Positions 1 to 6,015 of a stretch of 14,356 nt of DNA are shown here, piece by piece. Source of the stretch: JBBCJT01 sp037190665 (GTDB lineage: Bacteria; Pseudomonadota; Alphaproteobacteria; Acetobacterales; Acetobacteraceae); NCBI GenBank assembly GCA_037190665.1, contig JBBCJT010000037.1, positions 1-14,356 on the forward strand, given 5' to 3'. Within the stretch, counting starts at the first letter, position 1. The number at the start of each line of letters is the position of its first letter. Made by a program: the position numbers and the translations under genes. The notes beneath the pieces are model-generated. The model had not been told where the DNA came from, ran no database searches, and saw nothing but the letters and a program-made list of their open reading frames with translations.

Positions 1-437
1 TCGACCGCGTTCAGCCCCGCCACCGTGTTCGACAGGATCGGGAAGAACGCCACGATCCAGGCCATGATCAGCAGCGCGATGCGGATATCGTCCACCCAGA
101 TGATGATCAGCGGCGCGATCGCCACGATCGGGGTGACCTGCAGCACCACCGCATAGGGGAACAGCGCCAGTTCCACCCAGCGCGAGGCCGCGAACAGCGC
201 CGCGAGCCCCACGCCCGCCACGGTCGCGACCAGCAGTGCGAGGCCGGTGATCTCCAGCGTCACCCACAGGCTGGGGGCGAGCGTGTGCCAGTCGGCGAGC
301 AGCGTCGCACCGATCGTGAGCGGGCCGGGCAGGATCCACTCCGGCACGCCGCGCGACCGCACGCCCCATTCCCACAGGCCGAGCACGAGGATGGCGATGG
401 CGGCGGGCATGGCGATGCGCAGGATACGATCGGACAT
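1..437 (-). CDS. ABC transporter permease, SsuC/TauC/ThiX type (partial)
   Basis: Inner-membrane subunit of a binding-protein-dependent importer. The 145 residues visible are the N-terminal part; the gene runs off the left edge of the window. I translated it by hand from the ATG at 437. It shows a first membrane span at about residues 8-21, a periplasmic stretch with WILPGPLTI (typical of the nitrate/sulfonate/taurine permease family), a segment with LWVTLEITGLALLVATVAG, then hydrophobic spans including VTPIVAIAPLIIIW. The cytoplasmic EAA loop that contacts the ATPase would lie outside the window. An in-frame GTG two codons upstream (443) is an alternative start; neither has a strong Shine-Dalgarno. 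The probable partners are the ATPase at 1588-2349 and the binding protein at 2370-3368, but two unrelated genes lie between. The family is clear; the substrate is not. Confidence 0.92.
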   Translation of the reverse strand, partial: MSDRILRIAMPAAIAILVLGLWEWGVRSRGVPEWILPGPLTIGATLLADWHTLAPSLWVTLEITGLALLVATVAGVGLAALFAASRWVELALFPYAVVLQVTPIVAIAPLIIIWVDDIRIALLIMAWIVAFFPILSNTVAGLNAV

Positions 438-505
438 CGTCACGCCGGCCCCGAACCGGTACGCTTCGCGCGCGTTTGCCGCCAACGGGCAAGGATCGTT
501 CGATC

Positions 506-904
506 ATGCGCACGGGAAGCTGCCAGTGCGGGCGCGTCGCCTATACGCTCACGGGGATCGCCGGCCCGCTCTATTGCTGTCACTGCACGGAATGCCGCAA
601 GCAATCCGCCTCCGCCTTCGGCATGTCGCTGATGGCGCGGCGGGAGGCGCTGCAACTGCAACGCGGCGCGCCGCGCATGTGGTCGCGCAAGGCGGCGAGC
701 GGGCGGACGCTGTACTGCATGTACTGCGGCGATTGCGGATCGCGCCTGTGGCACGAGAACGATGCCGGCAGCGTCTCCATCAAGGCAGGCTCGCTCGACG
801 ACCCGGTGGACGCGACGGACGCGATCCACATCTGGACGCGCAGCCGCCTCGCCGGGATCGTCATCCCCGCCCATGCGGCGCAATACGAGCAGGAACCGGA
901 CTGA
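506..904 (+). CDS. GFA-family zinc protein (glutathione-dependent formaldehyde-activating enzyme/CENP-V fold)
   Basis: A 132-residue protein of the GFA/CENP-V superfamily, whose founding member binds S-hydroxymethylglutathione. Most small bacterial members have no proven substrate. The cysteine pattern is complete: C6 and C8 (SCQCG) with C74 and C77 (CGDC) match the structural zinc site, and C25-x-C27-x-x-C30 (CCHCTEC) matches the second, catalytic-type zinc triad. The chosen ATG at 506 follows an AAGGA ribosome-binding site at 491-495. An upstream in-frame ATG at 476 would add ten unconserved residues and is less likely. The gene is divergent from the permease (68-base spacer) and convergent with the membrane protein at 949-1410. 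It lies on the opposite strand inside what would otherwise be an ABC transporter cassette. Family assignment is secure; the function is not. Confidence 0.92.
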   Translation: MRTGSCQCGRVAYTLTGIAGPLYCCHCTECRKQSASAFGMSLMARREALQLQRGAPRMWSRKAASGRTLYCMYCGDCGSRLWHENDAGSVSIKAGSLDDPVDATDAIHIWTRSRLAGIVIPAHAAQYEQEPD

Positions 905-906
905 GG

Positions 907-922
907 GCCTGCGACGGCAGGC
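907..922. terminator. Short hairpin between convergent genes
   Basis: GCCTGC (907-912), loop GACG, GCAGGC (917-922): a perfect 6-bp GC stem two bases after the GFA stop codon and about 27 bases beyond the end of the convergent membrane-protein gene. No T-run follows on either strand, so it is only a candidate bidirectional terminator. Confidence 0.35.
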
Positions 923-948
923 GGGACGAGCCGGGAAAAAGGGCACGA

Positions 949-1410
949 TCAACCAACCTCCTCCCACGCGCCGGGCGGGTCGTAGGGATCGAGCGGCGCG
1001 ATCATGTTCACGGCGGAACAGTAGCCCACCATGAGGCAGCCGAGCAGCGTGAAGATGATCGCGACGAGGCCCGGCGTCCCGGACTCCCATCGCGAGTAGA
1101 GCAGGCTGGCCGCCAGGGCGATGCAGATCAGCAGGACGATCGCCATCAGCACTTTCTGGATCAGGATCTTCCCCAGGAAATCCAGCCACGGGCCCAGCCC
1201 CGCGAGCCAGATGTCGACGTCATCCAGGCTGAAGCCGAAGATCCCGCCAAGTGCCATCAGCACGGCGCCGATGCAGAAGAACAGCAGGACCATGAACAGG
1301 AGGCAGCCGGCGAGAGGACTGCCGATGCGCGCCTCGCCGATCGGCGAGATGCGTACGATGTCGGAGATGCGCCAGAGCCACGCGACGAATTGGCCGATGA
1401 AGCGGAACAT
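949..1410 (-). CDS. Small membrane protein of unknown function, three predicted spans
   Basis: A 153-residue protein I do not recognise. It has an amphipathic N-terminus (residues 1-30, rich in aromatic residues and arginine) and three hydrophobic segments at about 33-59, 84-105 and 114-137. A short loop (61-80) carries acidic residues and tryptophans, and the C-terminal tail is proline-rich and acidic (DPYDPPGAWEEVG). This is a plausible polytopic inner-membrane protein. The ATG at 1410 has only a weak GAGAG ribosome-binding site. It lies downstream of the transporter ATPase on the same strand, 177 bases away, with a hairpin (1569-1586) just after the ATPase stop, so co-transcription is doubtful. 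It does not resemble an ABC permease: it is too short, with no EAA loop. Coding status is supported by a coherent hydrophobicity pattern with charged ends; function is unknown. Confidence 0.78.
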   Translation of the reverse strand: MFRFIGQFVAWLWRISDIVRISPIGEARIGSPLAGCLLFMVLLFFCIGAVLMALGGIFGFSLDDVDIWLAGLGPWLDFLGKILIQKVLMAIVLLICIALAASLLYSRWESGTPGLVAIIFTLLGCLMVGYCSAVNMIAPLDPYDPPGAWEEVG

Positions 1411-1568
1411 GCAACCACTCTCGCCAGAACAGATACCGGTCGCGGCAGGCCGCGCCGTCGCTCCGGTACGGCGTGGATAGACGCACCACCGGCGCGCGAA
1501 CCCACCATGCGGAACGGAGTCCGGGCCAACCCCGACCCATGTGCGCGCCCCGCTCCGGCATGGCGCGC

Positions 1569-1586
1569 GCCGGGGCCCGCCCCGGC
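1569..1586 (-). terminator. GC hairpin directly after the ABC ATPase stop codon
   Basis: GCCGGGGC (1569-1576) and GCCCCGGC (1579-1586) form an 8-bp palindrome starting one base beyond the ATPase stop codon on the minus strand. Folding needs at least one pair opened at the 2-base centre, giving a 7-bp stem with a 4-base loop. There is no T-run, so termination is uncertain, but the position is right for the 3' end of the SBP-ATPase transcript. The remaining 1411-1568 shows nothing I can name. Confidence 0.4.
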
Positions 1587-1587
1587 C

Positions 1588-2349
1588 TCATCCGGCCACG
1601 GTGTCCGCGGCCGGCATGGCGGCGCGCAACGCCTCGGCCACCTGCCCGCACAGCGCCGCGTACTCGGCGGAACTGCGGAAGCCGGCCGGGCGCGGGTGCG
1701 GCGGCAGGGCGATGTCGGCGGCGATGCGGCCGGGCCGCGGCGTCATCACCAGCACGCGCTCCGCGAGGTAGACGCTCTCGAACACCGAATGCGTCACGAA
1801 CAGCGCGGTGAAGCGCCGCGCCGCCCACAGCGCCAGCAGGTCGTCGTTGAGACGGAAGCGCGTGATCTCGTCGAGGGCGGCGAACGGCTCGTCCATCAGC
1901 AGCACGCGCGGTGCCGCGACCAGCGCGCGGGCGATGGAGACGCGCATGCGCATTCCGCCCGACAGCATGCGCGGGAAGGAACGCTCGAACCCCGCCAGCC
2001 CGACCGCGGCGAGTGCCGCATCCGCACGCGCGCCCGCCTCGCCACGCGCCACGCCGCGCAGGCGCAGCGGCAGCGCCACGTTGGCGCGCGCCCGCGCCCA
2101 AGGCATCAGCGTCGCGTCCTGGAAGACGAAGCCGATGTCGCGCGCCGCGTCGGGATCCGACCATGCGATGCTGCCGGCGCTCGGCGCGACGAGGCCGGCG
2201 ATCATGCGCAGCAGCGTGGACTTGCCGCAGCCGGACGGACCGAGCAGCGCGGTGAAGCCGCCCTCGCGCTGCGCGAAGCCGATATCGGCCACCGCCTCGG
2301 TGCCGGAGGCGTACCGCTTCGCCACACCGGAAAGCGACAGCAGGTCCAT
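1588..2349 (-). CDS. ABC transporter ATP-binding protein, nitrate/sulfonate/taurine type
   Basis: A 253-residue ATPase that powers an inner-membrane importer. All nucleotide-binding motifs are intact: Walker A GPSGCGKST (37-45), Q-loop VFQDATLMPW (Q77), signature LSGGM (129-133), Walker B VLLMDEP (149-155, catalytic E154), D-loop ALD (158-160) and switch histidine H187 in VTHS. The DATLMPW sequence after the Q-loop and the MTPRPGRI segment after the H-loop are typical of the SsuB/TauB/ThiZ group. The length is usual for the family. It starts 20 bases after the stop of the substrate-binding protein gene, so the two are almost certainly one operon. The ribosome-binding site is weak (GGCGG). The matching permease is probably the gene at 1-437. 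The substrate cannot be read from the ATPase. Confidence 0.95.
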   Translation of the reverse strand: MDLLSLSGVAKRYASGTEAVADIGFAQREGGFTALLGPSGCGKSTLLRMIAGLVAPSAGSIAWSDPDAARDIGFVFQDATLMPWARARANVALPLRLRGVARGEAGARADAALAAVGLAGFERSFPRMLSGGMRMRVSIARALVAAPRVLLMDEPFAALDEITRFRLNDDLLALWAARRFTALFVTHSVFESVYLAERVLVMTPRPGRIAADIALPPHPRPAGFRSSAEYAALCGQVAEALRAAMPAADTVAG

Positions 2350-2369
2350 CCGCCGGCGCGCGCCGCGAC

Positions 2370-3368
2370 CTAGAGGCCGACGCCCTTGTTCACGAAGTCC
2401 AGCGAATAGGCCTTCGTCACGTCCAGCCCCGGCTGGTGCACGCCGACGCGCACCAGCGTGTCATAGAAATCGCGCCAGCGTTCGGCCGTCATCGCGCCGA
2501 TGCCAAGACGGTCCGCATCACCGGACTTGATGATGCCCTTGTCGTTCATCGCCTTCACGGCATACGCGATCAGCTCTTCGCTCATCTCCGGGTTGTCGCG
2601 GCGGATCAGCGCGTTCGCGGCACCCGCGTCGCGGCCGGCCATGTACTGCGCCCAGCCCTCGATGCTCGCATCCACCCAGCGCTGCACCACCTCGCGCCGG
2701 TTGGCGACCGTGCTCGCCGCCACGTCCACCGTCTGCTGGTAGTTGGTGTAGCCGGCATCGGCGATCAGATGCGCGACCACCTTCGCGCCCGCCTTCTCCG
2801 CGCTGAACGGCTCGCTGGTCAGGAACCCCTGCTGGATCGCGCCCCTGTCGGCCAGGAACGGGGCGAGGTTGAACGTGTACGGGCGGAGCTGCGCATCGGT
2901 GTAGCCGAACCGCGCCTTCAGGAACGGCCAGTAGGTCACCCGCCCGTCATTGCCGACCATGATCGGCTTGCCGGCCAGCGCCTCGAAACTGTCGTTGCCC
3001 GCGCCCGCATGCGCCATCAGCACCTGCGGGTCCTTCTGCATCGTCGCGAACACGGTCAGGAACGGCAGGTTCTGGCGCACGTAGTTCAGCGCCTGAAAAC
3101 CGTTGGACATGAACATGTCCACCCGCCCGGCCAGCAGCAGCGCCGCCCCGTTCACCTGCGGCCCGCCCTGCCGCAGCTCGCAGTCGATACCGTGGCGGCG
3201 ATAGATGCCGGCCGCGACCGCCTGGTAGTAGCCGCCGTGTTCGGCCTGCGCGCGCCAGTTGGTCTGGAACACCACCTTGTCCAGCGACTGCGCGCGGGCA
3301 CGGCGCGCGAGCGGGACCAGCATCAGCGCGCCGAGCGCGCCACGGCGGGCGATCGTGTAGGCGGGCAT
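2370..3368 (-). CDS. ABC transporter substrate-binding protein, NMT1/THI5-like
   Basis: A periplasmic solute-binding protein of 332 residues. The N-terminus has a twin-arginine-like leader (IARRGALGALMLVPLARRARA) with likely cleavage after ARA at residue 26. The mature start, KVVFQTNWRAQAEHGGYYQAVAAGIY followed by the charged RRHGIDCEL, is the hallmark opening of the NMT1/THI5 family, which includes thiamine-pyrimidine, sulfonate and nitrate binders. The ATG at 3368 is chosen because a perfect AGGAGG lies seven bases upstream (3376-3381). The open frame extends 43 codons further upstream but the extra part is low-complexity and overlaps the divergent promoter region. It is the first gene of the transporter operon and is divergent from dgoK. 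The ligand is unknown: a pyrimidine or thiamine precursor or a sulfonate fits the family better than a sugar acid, despite the dgo neighbours. Confidence 0.93.
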   Translation of the reverse strand: MPAYTIARRGALGALMLVPLARRARAQSLDKVVFQTNWRAQAEHGGYYQAVAAGIYRRHGIDCELRQGGPQVNGAALLLAGRVDMFMSNGFQALNYVRQNLPFLTVFATMQKDPQVLMAHAGAGNDSFEALAGKPIMVGNDGRVTYWPFLKARFGYTDAQLRPYTFNLAPFLADRGAIQQGFLTSEPFSAEKAGAKVVAHLIADAGYTNYQQTVDVAASTVANRREVVQRWVDASIEGWAQYMAGRDAGAANALIRRDNPEMSEELIAYAVKAMNDKGIIKSGDADRLGIGAMTAERWRDFYDTLVRVGVHQPGLDVTKAYSLDFVNKGVGL

Positions 3369-3472
3369 CGGGCATCCTCCTGCGGGGCCGGAACGAGCAT
3401 AGGCGGACAGGCCGGTTGCGCGAGAGGCCCCGCCGCGCTTCCTTGCGCCCCGTCGCGCCATGGGGAACGCGG
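3369..3472. promoter_or_regulatory. Divergent spacer between SBP gene and dgoK, with an inverted repeat
   Basis: This 104-base spacer must hold the promoters for both the transporter operon (leftward) and dgoKA (rightward). It contains an 8-bp inverted repeat, GCGGGGCC at 3382-3389 and GGCCCCGC at 3426-3433, centres 44 bases apart, roughly four helical turns. This could be a split operator, but in DNA this GC-rich an 8-mer pair can arise by chance. I see no convincing -35/-10 pair. Confidence 0.35.
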
Positions 3473-4348
3473 ATGATCGGAGTCGACTGGGGCACAACCT
3501 CCTTCCGGGCCTTCCGCCTCGGCGCGGACGGCACGGTGCTGGAGAGCCGCGAGGGTCCGCACGGGATCATGGCGGTGGACGGCCGCTTCGCCGAGGTCCT
3601 CGCGCGCGAGACCGGCGACTGGCTCGCCGCCGGGGAGACCGAGGTGATCATGTCCGGCATGATCGGCAGCCGCCAGGGCTGGGTCGAAGCGCCCTACGTG
3701 AAGCCGCCCGCCGGCATCGCGGAGCTTGCCGCCGCCGCCGTGCCGGTGCCGTTCGACGGCGCGACCGTGCGCCTCATCCCCGGCATCTCCGCCCGCGACG
3801 CGACCGACGTGCCGGACGTGATGCGCGGGGAGGAGACGCAGATCGCCGGCATCCTCGACACCCTCGGCGATGCCCCGGCCACGATCTGCCTGCCCGGCAC
3901 GCACAGCAAATGGACCCGCGTCGAGGGCGGTACGATCCGCGGCTTCGAGACGCACATGACGGGCGAGGTCTTCGCCGCACTGCGCGGCCACACCATCCTC
4001 GGCCGCGCGATCAGGCCCGGCCCGATGGTGCCGGCGGCGTTCGAGCGTGGCGTGGCCCGCGCGGCGGAACGCGGCGGGCTGCTGCACCACCTGTTCGGCG
4101 TGCGCGCGCTGGGGCTGACGGGGGAACTGGCCGAGGCGGAGACGTCCTCCTACCTCTCCGGCCTGCTGATCGGCCACGAGATCGAGGCGGCGCTGGCCGA
4201 TGCGGTCGCGCCGATCCACCTCGTCGGCACCGCGGCGCTGTGCGCGCTCTACGAGCGCGGGCTGACGGCGCTGGGGGTCGCATCGCACACCCATCCGCCG
4301 GATGTCGCCGCACGCGGGCTGGCGCGCCTCGCGGAGGCTCTTGCATGA
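3473..4348 (+). CDS. dgoK: 2-dehydro-3-deoxygalactonokinase (KDGal kinase)
   Basis: Phosphorylates 2-keto-3-deoxy-D-galactonate to the 6-phosphate with ATP, the penultimate step of De Ley-Doudoroff galactonate/galactose breakdown in the cytoplasm. The 291-residue product matches the usual DgoK length. It opens with the sugar-kinase phosphate loop MIGVDWGTTSFRAF (D5, GTT 7-9), then MSGMIGSRQGWVEAPY (60-75), RGEETQ (118-123) and LPGTHSKW (140-147), all DgoK signatures. The ATG at 3473 follows GGGGAA at 3462-3467. A TTG-initiated extension from 3416 would add 19 unconserved residues. The stop overlaps the start of dgoA in an ATGA, so translation is probably coupled. Divergent from the ABC substrate-binding protein gene. 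No frameshift or missing motif seen. Confidence 0.95.
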   Translation: MIGVDWGTTSFRAFRLGADGTVLESREGPHGIMAVDGRFAEVLARETGDWLAAGETEVIMSGMIGSRQGWVEAPYVKPPAGIAELAAAAVPVPFDGATVRLIPGISARDATDVPDVMRGEETQIAGILDTLGDAPATICLPGTHSKWTRVEGGTIRGFETHMTGEVFAALRGHTILGRAIRPGPMVPAAFERGVARAAERGGLLHHLFGVRALGLTGELAEAETSSYLSGLLIGHEIEAALADAVAPIHLVGTAALCALYERGLTALGVASHTHPPDVAARGLARLAEALA

Positions 4349-4962
4349 ACACGCTCGACGACTGGCTCACCGCCTGCCCGCTGGTCGCCATCCTGCGCGG
4401 CATCCGGCCGGAGGAGGCCGAGGCGATCGGCGCGGCACTGGTCGATGCCGGCATCGTGGTGCTGGAGGTGCCGCTCAACTCCCCCGACCCGCTGCGCAGC
4501 ATCGCGCATCTGGCCGCCGCCCTGCCGCGGGCGCTGGTGGGCGCCGGCACGGTGACGGACCCGGCGGACGTGGCGCGCATCGCCGAGGCCGGCGGGCGGC
4601 TGATCGTCACGCCGCATGCCGATCCGGAGGTGGTGAAGGCCGCGAAGGCGGCCGGCATGCTGGCGGTGCCCGGGTTCTTCACCCCCGCCGAGGCCTTCGC
4701 GCTGCTGCGCGCGGGGGCTGACGGGCTGAAGCTGTTCCCGGCCGAGGCCGCCTCCCCCGCCGTTCTCAAGGCGCTGCTGGCGGTGCTGCCGAAGGGCACG
4801 CCGGTGCTGCCGGTGGGCGGCATCGGGGTGGAGAACATTCCCGCATGGCGCGCGGCGGGCGCGGCGGGGTTCGGCATCGGATCCTCGCTGTACCGGCCGG
4901 GCGACACGGCGGCTTCGGTCGCGGCGAAGGCGCGCGCGCTGATGGAAGCGGTCGGGGGCTAG
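4345..4962 (+). CDS. dgoA: 2-dehydro-3-deoxy-6-phosphogalactonate aldolase
   Basis: A class I KDPG/KDPGal aldolase that splits 2-keto-3-deoxy-6-phosphogalactonate into pyruvate and glyceraldehyde 3-phosphate. The 205-residue chain is the typical DgoA/Eda-fold length. Visible active-site elements are the general base E41 in LEVPLNS, GAGTV (66-70), TPH (89-91), PGFFTPAEA (109-117) and the Schiff-base lysine K129 in DGLKLFPAE. The LNSPDPL sequence after E41 favours the galactonate-type DgoA over Eda, where this stretch is usually L-R-T. Pairing with dgoK supports the same reading. The start overlaps the dgoK stop by four bases. Stop TAG at 4960-4962. Upstream pathway genes (galactonate dehydratase, transporter, regulator) are not in the window. 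Confidence 0.95.
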   Translation: MNTLDDWLTACPLVAILRGIRPEEAEAIGAALVDAGIVVLEVPLNSPDPLRSIAHLAAALPRALVGAGTVTDPADVARIAEAGGRLIVTPHADPEVVKAAKAAGMLAVPGFFTPAEAFALLRAGADGLKLFPAEAASPAVLKALLAVLPKGTPVLPVGGIGVENIPAWRAAGAAGFGIGSSLYRPGDTAASVAAKARALMEAVGG

Positions 4963-5018
4963 GCCCGGACTGACTGATCCAGCCCGGGCATGACGGTAGC
5001 GCCGAAGGCGATGGCGCT
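4963..5018 (+). terminator. Weak hairpins downstream of dgoA
   Basis: Two modest stems follow the dgoA stop: GCCCGG (4963-4968) with CCGGGC (4984-4989), and AGCGCC (4998-5003) with GGCGCT (5013-5018). Neither has a T-run. They may end the dgoKA transcript. The rest of the spacer to 5129 shows no gene. Confidence 0.25.
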
Positions 5019-5129
5019 GAACATCCGACAGCCATCCACCCGAGGATGCCGTGCGAGAGCGGGCCGTGCGGCGACAGGCGCCGCCTCTGCGACGAGGACG
5101 GCACGAAGGGCGGCGCCAGGCCGGCCAGG

Positions 5130-5657
5130 CTAGAAATCTTCCGACGGGAGCGGGCCGAGGCCCCACGGATTCAACGGCGTGTTGGCAGGCAGGGGATGGA
5201 TGTAGACCGCAGCAGTGCCCGGCAGTGTCAGCGCGGGGAATTGTATCCAGGTGATCGGGATCCAGACGCCCTTCCCGCCACCGAGCTTATCCATCGCGAA
5301 AAACTCAGCGATCTTCGCAAAAACACCGATGGCAATTGCCTGAGACAAGGGGCCAAACATGTTGACGAGGGCGACCGTGAAAGCCCCGGATGCCGCCTTC
5401 AATCCTGCTCCGATCAATACCGCAAACGCCTCTGCCCCGAGGGCGCCACCTTCCAACTGACCAAGAAGATGGGGACCGATATAGATATGAACACCTGTCC
5501 ATAAAGGCTTAATGAGAATTTGTGTTTCTCTTATATCTTTTTTCGTAGCTCTTCGGACCATTGGCTTCGGTTGCTTCTTGGTCAGATGCTCCCTGACGTC
5601 TTCGACCAGCTTTCGATAAGCTGCGGGCGGCGTGAGCCCCAGGTCGGAAGAGTCCAT
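5130..5657 (-). CDS. Orphan protein with Gly/Ala-rich hydrophobic core, atypical base composition
   Basis: A 175-residue protein I do not recognise. Layout: a charged, lysine/arginine-rich N-terminus (1-50); a WTGVHIYIGPHLLGQLEG segment (53-70); a long Gly/Ala-rich hydrophobic stretch (about 71-120) long enough for two short membrane passes or an amphipathic helical hairpin; a GGGKG turn (126-130); a beta-like VWIPITWIQFP (131-141); and a proline-rich tail. The ATG at 5657 is chosen because AAGGGGG lies upstream at good spacing; ATG 5672 is possible, and the open frame to 5948 reads as non-protein. By hand count 5461-5580 is about 41% GC (49/120), far below the neighbours, suggesting acquired DNA. 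The pattern of an aromatic G-V-x-I-Y entry, a small-residue helical region and a final G-V-x-I-x-x-T-W strand loosely recalls small secreted or bacteriocin-like orphans, but that is inference only. No signal peptide seen. Confidence 0.72.
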   Translation of the reverse strand: MDSSDLGLTPPAAYRKLVEDVREHLTKKQPKPMVRRATKKDIRETQILIKPLWTGVHIYIGPHLLGQLEGGALGAEAFAVLIGAGLKAASGAFTVALVNMFGPLSQAIAIGVFAKIAEFFAMDKLGGGKGVWIPITWIQFPALTLPGTAAVYIHPLPANTPLNPWGLGPLPSEDF

Positions 5658-6015
5658 CTTGGCCCCCTTCATTGCGATATTGAATCTTATCGCTGCGGGA
5701 CTCGTTGTGCAATCGCAAGAATTTTTGGACGCCGTGAGCATGCCGCAGCCCGACGAGGACCGGAAGATCGGCGCCGGGGTGTAGCGACCCCGGGTCGAAG
5801 CGCGCCGATGGCGCCTGCGTCGTGCCGTCTCGTGGCAGCAATCGCGCCCGGTCCGACAAGCAGAACCACAGCAGCCGCGATATGAGCGGCGGCGTGGCAC
5901 GGCGGCACCTGCACCGCTCGCGGCATACGCGCGGTCGCGTCGCTTCACGCAACCAACTGGTCCTGAGCCTGAAGCCTTTTCCGATCGGTCCGCTCCCGCG
6001 TGAGCGGAAAATGCC
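5658..6015. other. Intergenic stretch of about 360 bases without a convincing gene
   Basis: Lies between the amidase stop and the orphan gene start, both read leftward. It should hold the orphan's promoter. Several overlapping open frames cross it on both strands, but their translations are arginine/cysteine-rich, low-complexity and mutually exclusive, and none has a clear ribosome-binding site. A 6-bp hairpin near 5990-6007 is listed separately. Base composition shifts from AT-richer near 5680-5730 back to GC-rich beyond about 5740, so one edge of the atypical segment probably falls here. No transposase remnants, tRNA or obvious direct repeats were seen. Confidence 0.5.
5990..6007 (-). terminator. 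Hairpin downstream of the amidase gene
   Basis: CCGCTC (5990-5995) and GAGCGG (6002-6007) form a 6-bp stem with a 6-base loop, eight bases beyond the amidase stop. On the minus strand it is flanked by TTTT before and AAAA after, so a competing outer TTTTCCG/CGGAAAA pairing is also possible. No clean T-run follows, so this is a tentative terminator. Confidence 0.35.

Noticed and set aside
1220..2164. Open frame of 314 codons on the minus strand
   Set aside because: Overlaps the ABC ATPase on the same strand in another frame; the ATPase frame has all nucleotide-binding motifs.
247..2373. Open frame of 708 codons on the plus strand
   Set aside because: It crosses the permease, GFA, membrane-protein and ATPase genes in wrong frames or strands, and its product is low-complexity Arg/Ala/Asp-rich sequence.
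2436..3476. Open frame of 346 codons on the plus strand
   Set aside because: Antisense to the substrate-binding protein gene, with His/Arg-rich, motif-free translation.
5046..5504. Open frame of 152 codons on the plus strand
   Set aside because: Antisense to the orphan gene. The minus-strand frame has a coherent hydrophobic pattern and ribosome-binding site, whereas this one is rich in Cys, Arg and Asp without structure.
5687..5926. Possible 79-residue secreted peptide on the minus strand with a hydrophobic N-terminal stretch (AAAVVLLVGPGAIAA)
   Set aside because: No clear ribosome-binding site, an arginine-rich remainder, overlap with other equally open frames and with the likely promoter region of the orphan gene.
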